From Draconibacterium orientale (GTDB taxonomy: Bacteria > Bacteroidota > Bacteroidia > Bacteroidales > Prolixibacteraceae): DNA of 64,000 nt. Within the stretch, counting starts at the first letter, position 1; the number at the start of each line of letters is the position of its first letter. Location of the stretch: positions 4,508,501-4,572,500 of the forward strand of contig NZ_CP007451.1 in NCBI RefSeq assembly GCF_000626635.1. Direction: 5' to 3'. Of the stretch, positions 8,408 to 16,892 are shown one piece after another. The notes under the pieces are model-generated. The model had not been told where the DNA came from, did not search any database, and saw nothing but the letters and a program-made list of their open reading frames with translations. Position numbers and translations under genes: made by a program.

Positions 8408-9446
8408 GCGGTGTTCGTCCGCCTTCTTCGGCAAGCCCGGTGCCAGCCCGTTTAGTCCTTTTTTATGAATCGTCAATTTTTATGGTGTAAAAAAGCACTA
8501 ACCGCCCTGCGGGTTCGCTGCGCTCAGGCTGTCACAGTGCTTGCAACTCAGTCGTTGTCCTCACGGCAGCCTACTCTGTCCAGCAAGCCGCTTCACTTAT
8601 TTCACCGCTACTACGTTCAGAGCTTCGTACCTCAACTACTTCACTCCGTACCAGTTCCATTCGTTTCAGCCGCTCGCAGTCCACCGGCTGCCAGTGTTAG
8701 GCTCGCCTGCTGGTCGCTGCGGGCTGCGGCTGAATTATCTGATTTGCCTCCGCTTCGCTCTGGCATTTTTCAGCGGTAGCCTTGTGTACTCGTTCCACTC
8801 CGTGTTTCCTTCCCTAAAACCACCCCAAAACACGACGTTCCACTTCGCACATATGCCGCAAAGGGTTATCGGATTCTCAAACCATCTCTTTGCATCACCC
8901 TTGCTCCACTCGCAGGCGGCTCGCGATGCTTGGTCAGTGTCCGCAAACCATTCCGCTGCGCTCCATTCATTGCAGCCACCGCCCAGCCGTTTGACTCAAG
9001 GCTGTTTCTCCTGTGTGTAATTTTTTCCGACGCACCCGTGCAAAAACCATCGATACAGCATTCCGAAACCGGTTTGAACCAATTAAAAAGCATTCCCCTC
9101 AACCCTACCCGGTTTAATTGATTGCGCAAACAAATTTAAAGTCGGTCTGAATCGACCAAAAGACTACGGCATAAAGCCGCTTCGCTATTTATTCCGTTTC
9201 CTTTTGTCCGTTTCATCCCTTTGATTTTTTCGGTGTTTACGCATTCAATTAAGCCCCATTGAATCATTACCTACTGACAGTTTCAAGATTGTCAGTCAAT
9301 TGAATGAAAAACGATGCAAACCACCTTTAGAAACCTTAATTGCCCAATGTTTGATATTCAGAAAACGACAGTCGCATGGTTTGAGCCGAGTTTCCTCCGT
9401 GCCAACTCCAAGTGACAATTTGTTGAACACTTAAATGATAAAGAAA
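8408..9446. other. C-rich, apparently non-coding segment upstream of the DUF6266 gene
   Basis: This is about 1.04 kb with no gene I can defend. Base use is unlike either neighbour: in bases 8581-8640, for example, I count 21 C and 8 G on the + strand, and poly-pyrimidine runs recur. Frames open on both strands (8465-8779, 8541-9020, 8866-9129 minus) give low-complexity Leu/Ser/Arg/Pro products typical of non-coding DNA. Small hairpins are present, such as CTGACA/TGTCAG near 9275-9296, GGTC/GACC near 9150 and GCACT/AGTGC near 8495-8540. It could be a long structured RNA, an unusually long leader of the DUF6266 gene, or a decayed element. Confidence 0.5.
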
Positions 9447-10085
9447 ATGGGAAAGATTTCTCAAGGTATTTTAGGAGGGTTCTCAGGAAAAGTGGGAACT
9501 GTAATCGGTGGTAACTGGAAAGGTATCGACTACATGCGTAGCAAAGCATCTAAAGTTACCAACCCGAACTCGAAAGCTCAAAAAGACCAACGGTCTAAGT
9601 TCTCTCTGGTTTTGTCTTTCTTGCAACCAATCACTGCTTTTATTAAAATTGGTTTTAAAGACTATGCCATTAAAATGACAGCATTTAACAGTGCCATGTC
9701 TTACAACGTGAAGAATGCTATAACCGGCGCTTACCCGAATTATAGCATGGACTATGCCCAGGCATTGGTTAGCCGTGGCTCTCTAGCAGGAGCTTTGAAC
9801 CCGGCTGCAAACTCTGCCGCTGCCGGTGAAGTTACTTTCACTTGGGAGGATAATTCAGTCGAATCAAACGCCAATGTGGACGATTTGACTATGCTTCTAG
9901 CTCTGAATCCAGACAAAAACGAAGCAGTATTTACGACTGAAGGTTCTACCCGCGCAGCAGGAACCCAAACGCTGACCGTACCGGACAGCTATTCCGGTGA
10001 CTCTGTTGAATGTTTTATCGCTTTCATTAGCGTTGATGGTGAAGTTGCTAACAGCAAGTACATTGGTTCGGTTGTAGTTGCTTAG
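9447..10085 (+). CDS. DUF6266 family protein
   Basis: This 212-residue protein begins M-G-K-I-S-Q-G-I-L-G-G-F-S-G-K-V-G, the hallmark start of DUF6266, followed by G-N-W-K-G-I-D-Y-M-R-S-K-A and a basic N-P-N-S-K-A-Q-K-D-Q-R segment. I chose the ATG at 9447 because family members start there; an ATG four codons upstream is also possible. The N-terminus is basic and Gly-rich, while the second half looks like a beta-sandwich (E-V-T-F-T-W-E-D). There is no signal peptide or membrane segment. Members are widespread and often multicopy in Bacteroidota, and I know of no assigned function. A terminator follows at 10108, so it is probably transcribed alone with the long C-rich leader. Confidence 0.85.
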   Translation: MGKISQGILGGFSGKVGTVIGGNWKGIDYMRSKASKVTNPNSKAQKDQRSKFSLVLSFLQPITAFIKIGFKDYAIKMTAFNSAMSYNVKNAITGAYPNYSMDYAQALVSRGSLAGALNPAANSAAAGEVTFTWEDNSVESNANVDDLTMLLALNPDKNEAVFTTEGSTRAAGTQTLTVPDSYSGDSVECFIAFISVDGEVANSKYIGSVVVA

Positions 10086-10107
10086 CAGTATATTTCGGAT
10101 TTCAATT

Positions 10108-10137
10108 AAAACCGCTTTATTCAAGGCGGTTTTTTTG
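10108..10137 (+). terminator. Rho-independent terminator after the DUF6266 gene
   Basis: An AAACCGCTT arm and an AAGGCGGTTT arm form a stem with one bulged base and a 5-base loop, followed by a run of T. It begins 23 bases after the DUF6266 stop. Confidence 0.85.
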
Positions 10138-10162
10138 TTTCTTTTATGTAAAAAATATCGTC

Positions 10163-11314
10163 ATGGAAAAAATCGTTTTTACGCGAAAGGAACTTTATGA
10201 ACTGGTTTGGAGTGAGCCATTATCCAGATTAGCAAGAAAATACAACATCTCCGACAATGGTATCCGAAAGAGATGTAAGAAGATGAATATTCCTTTACCC
10301 AAAGCCGGTCACTGGTCAAAAATACAACATGGATACAAAGTTATAGTGCCAAAGCTGCCTGGCAAATATGAAGGAGAAAACGAAACTATTCTATGCTATC
10401 GTGATAAGGATGGCAACTATGTTGAAAAGGTGGATGTGGTCACTCCTCAAACCAAATTAAAACATGAATTACAAAATGATCCCCAATTGCCATTAACCGT
10501 ACCGGAAAAAATTACTCGCTTTGATAGTCTAATTGCTCAGGCAAAGAAATCTTTACAAAAGAAGAGTTCGGGAGTATACAACTATGAGGGAATGAGAGCT
10601 ACTGAACGTGGTGAAATTAATATCATGGTATCAGAATCCAATATTGACAGAGCCTTATATTTTATGAATACATTGATAAAATTATTTCGCGCAAGAAAGC
10701 ACAATATAATCATCGAAGATAATGAAACGTATGCGGTCATTTTTGGAGAAAAACTACCGATCAAGTTTAAAGAGAAAGCAAAAATTTCTTATGAAACTAG
10801 TACATATGGCTGGAGAAGCCGCACCTATCATCCAAGTGGGAAACTTGCTTTTGTACATGACAATCGTCCATATAATCAAAAGGAATGGTTAGACGGCAAA
10901 AAACCATTAGAATCACGTTTAGCTGAAATTTTAGCCTATTTTGAAACATATGCAAAGAAAGAAATCGAAGATCGAATTGAATGGGAAAAACGCCGTAAAA
11001 TTGAGGAGGAGGAACAGAAAAGACAGCAAGAGCTTCAAATTAAAAAGAACGATGAAATAAGAAGAATTAAAGTGCTTATAAATATGGCCAATTACTGGAA
11101 GCAAGCACAAATTCTGCGAGATTATATCACAGCTCTTGAAAACACCAATGGATTGGATTTTAAAAAAATGGATTGGATTCCTTGGGCAAAGCAAAAATTT
11201 GAATGGTTCGATCCATTTACTCAAGGACCAGACGAAATACTCGATGATGACGACCGACAAGAACTAATGGAAGAACTCAATAAAAAAGTGCCAAGGTCAA
11301 ATTCCTATTGGTAA
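10163..11314 (+). CDS. HTH and coiled-coil protein of unknown function
   Basis: Residues 5-55 (F-T-R-K-E-L-Y-E-L-V-W, then L-A-R-K-Y-N-I-S-D-N-G-I-R-K-R-C, then P-L-P-K-A-G-H-W) read as a helix-turn-helix of a family common in accessory DNA. The middle, about 110-240, is a mixed alpha/beta region I do not recognise. Residues about 255-305 are a highly charged Glu/Lys/Arg coiled coil. The 383-residue protein has no signal peptide. It lies between the DUF6266 unit and the tRNA fragment at the island edge, so it may be part of the mobile cargo. It could be a regulator or a DNA-binding defence component; I cannot choose. Confidence 0.6.
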   Translation: MEKIVFTRKELYELVWSEPLSRLARKYNISDNGIRKRCKKMNIPLPKAGHWSKIQHGYKVIVPKLPGKYEGENETILCYRDKDGNYVEKVDVVTPQTKLKHELQNDPQLPLTVPEKITRFDSLIAQAKKSLQKKSSGVYNYEGMRATERGEINIMVSESNIDRALYFMNTLIKLFRARKHNIIIEDNETYAVIFGEKLPIKFKEKAKISYETSTYGWRSRTYHPSGKLAFVHDNRPYNQKEWLDGKKPLESRLAEILAYFETYAKKEIEDRIEWEKRRKIEEEEQKRQQELQIKKNDEIRRIKVLINMANYWKQAQILRDYITALENTNGLDFKKMDWIPWAKQKFEWFDPFTQGPDEILDDDDRQELMEELNKKVPRSNSYW

Positions 11315-12157
11315 GAAATCGAAAACAATAATTAGTTTGGTCCCATCGAATCATAAGATGTTTTTCCAGTTGGAAAGTTTTCAAAATGCAGCCAAACAAA
11401 TCGTCGTCATATAATTAACGATAGACAGATATTTTTATAACTTTGTGTCAGATAACAAGTTCTTTAAGATATGTCGTACCGTGTTGTCATTTGTGGCTTT
11501 TGACGGTTTCCATGTTCCTACATGGATTAACAAATTAAATCAATTGCTTATGGATACAACAATTACATCTTGCATTCTGATGGCGGGGCTCATAGTGTGG
11601 AATCCATGAATGTTACAAATTATACACGATAGACGTACGGTTGAGCCGGGGGTTCGAATCCCCCGTTCCGCACCCCTTTTTCTTATGCTTGTTGTACGAT
11701 TTCTTATAATTGGATGGATTTTGTACCCTATTTGTAGCCCAATCATTATAAATAACTAATAATCAACATGTGTTACTTTCTGTATCGGAAAGTAATCTAA
11801 ACGCTCTCGGATTCAAGTGTGTGGCCAATGGGGTTGCTACCAAAACGTGCTCCAATATTTTACATGGAATGTTCTTTCTTCCCCGAAATTGTTGTTCTGT
11901 CAAGGCTGCTCGATTTGAACATATCATAGAAAGGTTATCTCACTCTTTGAGTTTTACTCTAATTTTTATTGCATTTACGCCTTGCCCTAATTTTTAATAT
12001 TCCCCTGAATATCTTACCTTTAATAAAGAAAGTAGGGAAAAACATAAATCACACAATTTCCCGGGAGAAATAAGTTAGGGCACTCCGTTTTTTTCAAGGA
12101 ATTAATGAAAAATTCCTAGTTCACGATCAAGCATCGAAAAAGAATAATGCAAGTATC
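11315..12157. other. Island-edge intergenic region
   Basis: This is 843 bases with no convincing gene; the short frames on both strands look spurious. It contains the tRNA 3' fragment at 11646-11672, a GAATATT-type inverted repeat near 12000, and an exact AGGAATT/AATTCCT inverted repeat near 12097-12117, about 40 bases before the next gene. Confidence 0.55.
11646..11672 (+). other. 3' fragment of a tRNA gene, candidate attachment site
   Basis: A complete T arm is present: GGGGG at 11648-11652, loop TTCGAAT, CCCCC at 11660-11664. The 3' acceptor strand GTTCCGC (11665-11671) and discriminator A (11672) follow. No matching 5' acceptor strand (GCGGAAC) or D arm lies within 90 bases upstream, so the gene is not complete. 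Such fragments are left at the distal end when an element integrates into the 3' end of a tRNA gene. Given the orientation, the element would lie to the left of this site. The isotype cannot be read from the fragment. Confidence 0.75.
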
Positions 12158-12916
12158 ATGAAAAAATTAGTCATCTTTTTCATTATTTGCTTTCACCCAA
12201 TTATTTTAATTGCGCAGCAAACCAACAATAATTCACCTGTAGCTGATCATCAAAATCCTTTACAAATCACTATTTTTTCCGAGTATACCACACAACATTA
12301 TTGGCGGGGACTTGGGCGGGGAAATCTATTTGGGAAAGGCCCTGCTTTTGAGTCAAGAATAATTTTCAAGCAAAACAAATGGACTTACGGCCTGTTTGCA
12401 GCAGCATCTTTCGACAATATCTATAAAACGGCTATGCCTTTTGTTATTTACAATGTAAACTACCAATTTTCTGTAGCCCTGCAAGATATTTATTCTCCAG
12501 GCAAAACATTTTGGCAATCCGATCCATTGAATTTCAACATTAATGAATCGAAACATTTTGTTGATTTTTACACCACCTATAAATTCAAAAAAATCCCATT
12601 AAACCTAAAATGGGCTTCCGTTGTGTTAGGATACGACCCGAAAGAAGATGGTGGAAGGAATTTCTCATCATACGCCGAAGTTTCCACAGTGCATAAATTT
12701 GGAAGATGGCAGGCATCTGGAGCAATTGGTGTAACTCCGTGGAAAGGACTTTATGCAAAAGAAGCCGGGATTTGCAACCTTGAAACCAAACTTCAATATA
12801 ACTTTACTACAAGCGAAACCGTACCCTCTTGCATCTATGTAAAGGCAACTTACAACACCATAACTAATTTTTCGCATTTTATTGCCGGAGCAACATTTAC
12901 GCTAAAACTTAAATAA
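12158..12916 (+). CDS. Putative outer-membrane beta-barrel protein
   Basis: A signal peptide (K-K-L-V-I-F-F-I-I-C-F-H-P-I-I-L-I-A-Q) is followed by about 230 residues of alternating aromatic and polar strands, such as E-Y-T-T-Q-H-Y-W-R-G-L-G and W-T-Y-G-L-F-A-A-A-S-F, with a hydrophobic C-terminus (F-T-L-K-L-K). The R-G-L and G-P-A-F motifs recall the TorF/Gcw_chp type of predicted porins, but the match is weak. It precedes the MFS transporter and M20 amidohydrolase genes on the same strand and may supply their substrate across the outer membrane. It is intact, unlike the two genes after it. Confidence 0.6.
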   Translation: MKKLVIFFIICFHPIILIAQQTNNNSPVADHQNPLQITIFSEYTTQHYWRGLGRGNLFGKGPAFESRIIFKQNKWTYGLFAAASFDNIYKTAMPFVIYNVNYQFSVALQDIYSPGKTFWQSDPLNFNINESKHFVDFYTTYKFKKIPLNLKWASVVLGYDPKEDGGRNFSSYAEVSTVHKFGRWQASGAIGVTPWKGLYAKEAGICNLETKLQYNFTTSETVPSCIYVKATYNTITNFSHFIAGATFTLKLK

Positions 12917-13006
12917 GTAGTGATGGCTGCATTATAAAACAGTACGAACTAAAATCAAGATATACAAGTGAATACAATTCATTTTTAACAATAAAAACTT
13001 ACTGGC

Positions 13007-14457
13007 ATGACAAATTCAGTTGAATACAAAGGAAATGATAAGTTATTATTTGGTATCATTCTTGGCGTTTTGGCGTTTTGGCTCTTTGCGCAAACCACCT
13101 TAAACATCAATGTTGATATGGCGAAAGACCTCAACATGGATGTATCGATGATGAACATTGCCGTCTCAATTACAGCATTGTTTTCGGGTATTTTTATTGT
13201 TGTATTTGGAGGGTTAGCCGATAAAATCGGACGAATGAAACTGATTCGTATCGGATTTTATTTTAGCATTACCGGTTCACTTTTAGTCGGCCTTACACCA
13301 GTTGGGGGTGCTGCTGCTGCCGTTTTAATTCTTGGCCGCATTTTTCAGGGACTTTCGGCGGCCGCCATAATGCCTGCAAGTTTGGCGTTGGTAAAAGCCT
13401 ATTGGCAAGGTAAAGAGCGGCAACGTGCCATTTCATTATGGTCTATGGGGTCGTGGGGCGGTTCCGGTTTTGCTGCACTCTTTGGCGGACTGATGGTTAA
13501 TGTTGGCTGGCGATGGATTTTCTTTTCCGCTGCTGCTCTTGCAGTCATAGGTTTGATCATGATAAAAGGTACCCCGAAAGTAAGGCCGAAGGAAAAGAAC
13601 ATAACAAAAATGATTATGCCGGTATTTTTACATTTATGCTGGCAATGATTGGCCTGCAAATATTAGTAACCAAAGGTTCACAATTAGGCTTTACCAGCGT
13701 TATCGGGATTGTTTTAATCGCTGCAACACTCCTTTTTTCATTTATATTCTTCTACATTGAAAAAGGGAAAAAAGGTGCTTTTATCGATTTTAAGTTGTTT
13801 AATAACATGATTTTTACCGGCGCTACTATTTCAAACTTTTTGCTCAATGGTACTGCCGGAATGTTAATCGTATCGCTCATGCTTCTACAGGTTGGCGGAA
13901 ACCTTTCGGCACAGGAAGCCGGAATGCTAACCTTAGGCTATGCCATTGCCATTGTTTTGTTTATCCGTATGGGTGAAAAACTATTGCAGCGATTTGGAGC
14001 ACGCAAACCCATGATTTGGGGTTCGCTCATCGTAGGAGTGGCCATCTTCCTTCTCATGTTTACCAATGTAATGACCGATACGTATAAAATACTGGCGATT
14101 ATTGCTTATACCTTATTTGGATTAGGCCTGGCATTTTACGCTACTCCATCAACTGATGCCGCATTATCGAACCTGCCCGGAAATCAGGCCGGTGCTGGTG
14201 CGGGAATTTACAAAATGGCATCATCGCTGGGCGCTGCATTTGGTGTGGCTATTTCTGCCGGCGTTTTTGCTGCATTCAATGTTGGCGACCATATTCAATG
14301 GTTAGAAGGTGTACTCACTTTTGTAGGACGTCAGGACAATGTAGTGGTACGTCAGGCGGCTATTATTGGTCTGGGAGTAAACCTGATGATGATCGTTATG
14401 GCCATTCTTTTTATAATGATTACAATACCTAAATCTACAGGAAAAGCCAATGACTGA
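13007..14457 (+). pseudogene. MFS transporter (14-TM, DHA2/EmrB-like), frameshifted
   Basis: Two overlapping frames make one transporter. Bases 13007-13648 give the first six or so helices, with the MFS motif G-G-L-A-D-K-I-G-R near residue 70 and G-R-I-F-Q-G-L-S-A-A near 110. The remainder continues one frame over to 14457. The junction lies in a run of five A's near 13606-13610: six A's would restore K-N-D-Y-A-G-I-F-T-F and continuous homology. Either this is a recent null allele or a one-base sequencing deletion. With the M20 amidohydrolase gene downstream it probably formed an uptake-plus-hydrolysis unit, or a drug-efflux unit; the substrate is unknown. Confidence 0.82.
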
Positions 14458-14505
14458 TTCAATGCTCAAATTTATCTTTTTAGTAACTTGTTAAAAACGA
14501 ATTCA

Positions 14506-15669
14506 ATGAATACAGAACTGATAGCTACATTAAAAAGCAAAAAAAAGGAATTAAAAACATGGCAGGAAACCATGCACAAAAGTCCAGAACTGTCGATGCA
14601 AGAGGAAAACACAGCGAAGTATATTGCTGATGTGGTAAAATCGTTTGGTGCCTAAGAATTGGTTGAAGGCATTGGCAAATACGGTATGGTAGCTTCGCTA
14701 AAAGTTGGCGATGGCAAAAAAGTAATTGGTATTCGTGCCGATTTTGACGGGCTGCCCATCCCTGAAGATAATGATTTACCCTACAAAAGCACCAACAAAG
14801 GACAATCGCATCTTTGTGGTCACGATGGTCATACTTCAATGGTGCTTGGAGCCGCTAAATACCTAGCCGAAACCCAAAAATTTAATGGAACGGTACGCTT
14901 TTTCTTTCAACCGGGGGAAGAAACCATGCAAGGAAGCCCGGCAATGATAGCCGATGGATTGTTTGAGCGCTTTCCGGTAGATGCGATTTACGCCATGCAT
15001 AATATTCCGGGCCTGGAGTTTGGGAAATTCTATTTCCGTGAAGGACAAACCATGTCTGCCGTCGATAACTGGGAAATAGAACTCACAGGGAAAGGCTCAC
15101 ACGGTTCGATGACCGAACTGGGTATTGATCCGCTGGTATGTGGCTCGTCGTTGGTTATGGCATTGCAAACCATCGTCAGTCGTAATGTGTCGCCATGGAA
15201 ACAAACCGTTGTAAATGTTGGCGCTTTCCAATCAGGGAATGCCGGCAATGTAGTACCACAAACGGCTATCCTAAAATTAAGTATCAGAAATATGGATAAT
15301 GACGTACGAAAAATAGTGCTTGATAAAATTCGTACAATTACCAAATCGCAAGCCGAAGCATTTAATTGTAACTATGAAATCAGAGAAGGTATTCCCGGAA
15401 CGGTTTTGGTGAACACACCAGAAAATACCAAATGGGCCGCTAATGTAACGGCTGAAACGTTTGGAGAAGACCGTGTGGAAAGAAATGCCAATGCAATGAT
15501 GAGTAGTGAAGATTTCGCTTTTATGCTCGAAAAATGCCCGGGCAGCTATGTAATGGTAGGTAATGGTGACGGTTTTATGGTACACCATCCGCAATATGTA
15601 TTTAATCAAGATTTATTGCCAATTGGTGCAGCTTATTGGGTAGCGTTGGTAGAAGCCTATTTGAAATAG
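14506..15669 (+). pseudogene. M20 family amidohydrolase (hippurate/IAA-amino-acid hydrolase-like), internal stop
   Basis: Homology starts at the ATG at 14506 (M-N-T-E-L-I-A-T-L-K), but codon 50 is TAA (14653-14655) in an otherwise continuous frame that ends at 15669. The metal-site motifs remain: R-A-D-F-D-G-L-P-I-P-E, L-C-G-H-D-G-H-T, Q-P-G-E-E, Y-A-M-H-N, and S-S-E-D-F-A-F near the C-terminus, with the dimerisation segment G-K-G-S-H-G-S in the middle. Such enzymes are cytoplasmic and cleave N-acyl amino acids or related amides. A TAT or TAC to TAA change would explain the stop. Translation from an internal start would lack the N-terminal part of the catalytic domain. Confidence 0.85.
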
Positions 15670-15825
15670 CTATTTTTAAAACTCGCAATGCTTTTATTTA
15701 TGGGGTGAACAGTACTTTAGGACGCACGACTCCATCCTCAAAACCTAGAATGGTGCCGTAAAAATAGCATCAGTTTTAGTGCTTGATCTATAATACGCAA
15801 AAAAGAATCATCAAAATTCAACAAT

Positions 15826-15863
15826 AAAAAAGTGCATTCCGTTCACGAAATGCAACTTTTTTA
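15826..15863. terminator. Bidirectional terminator-like hairpin
   Basis: AAAAAAGTGCATT and AAATGCAACTTTTTT pair with one bulge around a short loop, giving T-runs on both strands. It lies between the M20 gene and the IS1595 element and can stop transcripts from either side. Confidence 0.7.
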
Positions 15864-15882
15864 TGGCAACAGGAATTTTTAT

Positions 15883-16877
15883 TTTGAATATCCGTATTTA
15901 GTCATAGTCCAGTAATTCCAGCAATAACCAGCCTGTCAAAGAGTTTTTCTCCAAAATACCTCCGGTTTAGCTTGTAGACGAACTCATTCAAATACATTTG
16001 AAGGTATTTCCCCTTAATCTTGTGGTAATTACCAGGGAAGTTTCGTTTAGCATTGCTTATTGTAATATGAACCCAACGCAATGTTTCTTTGGTGAGCTTT
16101 TCGCTTGACTTTTCAGAAAAATGAAGTTCCACATAATCCGAAATATCAACATAAGACGTACTGTCGTCGGTAAATACAATACTTTTTTCATCAAAAGATT
16201 CCCTGACCGTATCATTAATTTCATCTGCATGGTGACTCTCAAGAACCCTGGCTTTGAAGTAACGGCATTGACTTGTTTTTTCCCCGGTCTCTACATCTTC
16301 AAGCTGAGCCGACTCTGCCATTACTGATACCGGCGACTTGCCTGCAGCACCACGTCCTCTTTTCCCTCTCGACTTTTCCACTTCAGAAGATTCTACTGTA
16401 AAATATCCCTCGTCCATTTCAATCATCCCCTCCAAGGTATAACGCGCATCGCGGTTACCCATGGCTTTACGAAGTTTGTGTACCATTGCCCAAACAGGCT
16501 CATAGCGTTTCATTCCAAGTTGCTTTTGGATTTCCTTGCTGGAAAAACCTTTTTTGGTGGCAGTCATTAAGAACATGGTTTTGTACCAGATCATGAACGA
16601 TAGGTTTGATCCCTGCATTATAGTGCCACTACGCAATGAAGTACGGTGTCTACACTTTTTGCACTCGTAACTCCAGCGACTTTTTATCCAGTAATGCTCT
16701 GTATGTCCACATTCCTTGCAGACTACACCTACCTTGTCCCTTTCCTCTTTAAAATGGTTTCGGCAAGCTTCCTCGCTATCAAAATGTGCTGTGAAAGTAA
16801 ATAGGTTCATCTATATCGTTTTAACTACCTTAAAGATAATGAAATAAATCAAATTATGAGTATTTACGGATATTCAA
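15883..16877 (-). mobile_element. IS1595-type insertion sequence
   Basis: Imperfect terminal inverted repeats are visible: TGAATATCCGTA starts at 15885 on the left and, inverted, at 16876 on the right, with similarity running on for about 23 bases. AATTTTTAT occurs immediately outside both ends (15874-15882 and 16877-16885), a probable 8-9 bp target duplication. The AT-rich edges leave the boundary uncertain by one or two bases. One intact transposase gene fills the element, about 995 bp in all. Confidence 0.85.
15902..16810 (-). CDS. IS1595 family transposase (ISXO2-like)
   Basis: This 302-residue protein has an N-terminal zinc ribbon with two Cys pairs (C-K-E-C-G-H near 31-36 and C-K-K-C-R-H near 50-55), a helical region including K-G-F-S-S-K-E-I-Q-K-Q-L-G, and an ISXO2-like RNase-H-fold catalytic domain. 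The domain has E-M-D-E-G-Y-F near 131 with the first Asp, F-T-D-D-S-T near 215 with the second, and a conserved Asn-containing segment (I-S-N-A-K-R-N-F) near 252, consistent with the DDN/E-type active site of this family. The frame is intact and nearly fills the space between the terminal repeats, so the element may be active. Confidence 0.93.
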   Translation of the reverse strand: MNLFTFTAHFDSEEACRNHFKEERDKVGVVCKECGHTEHYWIKSRWSYECKKCRHRTSLRSGTIMQGSNLSFMIWYKTMFLMTATKKGFSSKEIQKQLGMKRYEPVWAMVHKLRKAMGNRDARYTLEGMIEMDEGYFTVESSEVEKSRGKRGRGAAGKSPVSVMAESAQLEDVETGEKTSQCRYFKARVLESHHADEINDTVRESFDEKSIVFTDDSTSYVDISDYVELHFSEKSSEKLTKETLRWVHITISNAKRNFPGNYHKIKGKYLQMYLNEFVYKLNRRYFGEKLFDRLVIAGITGL

Positions 16878-16892
16878 ATTTTTATAAATTCA

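Noticed and set aside
8465-9129. Overlapping open frames on both strands (8465-8779, 8541-9020, 8866-9129) as small genes
   Set aside because: The products are low-complexity Leu/Ser/Arg/Pro strings with no family likeness, they overlap each other, and the DNA composition is skewed in a way that keeps frames open by chance.
11600-11672. A complete tRNA gene
   Set aside because: No 5' acceptor strand, D arm or anticodon stem can be paired upstream; only the T arm and 3' acceptor strand are present.
11770-11997. 75-codon frame as a small gene
   Set aside because: No motif or start signal, and composition like the surrounding intergenic DNA.
13590-13615. Programmed -1 frameshift in the MFS gene
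   Set aside because: No X-XXY-YYZ slippery heptamer in the right phase and no downstream pseudoknot seen; a lost A in a short run is simpler.
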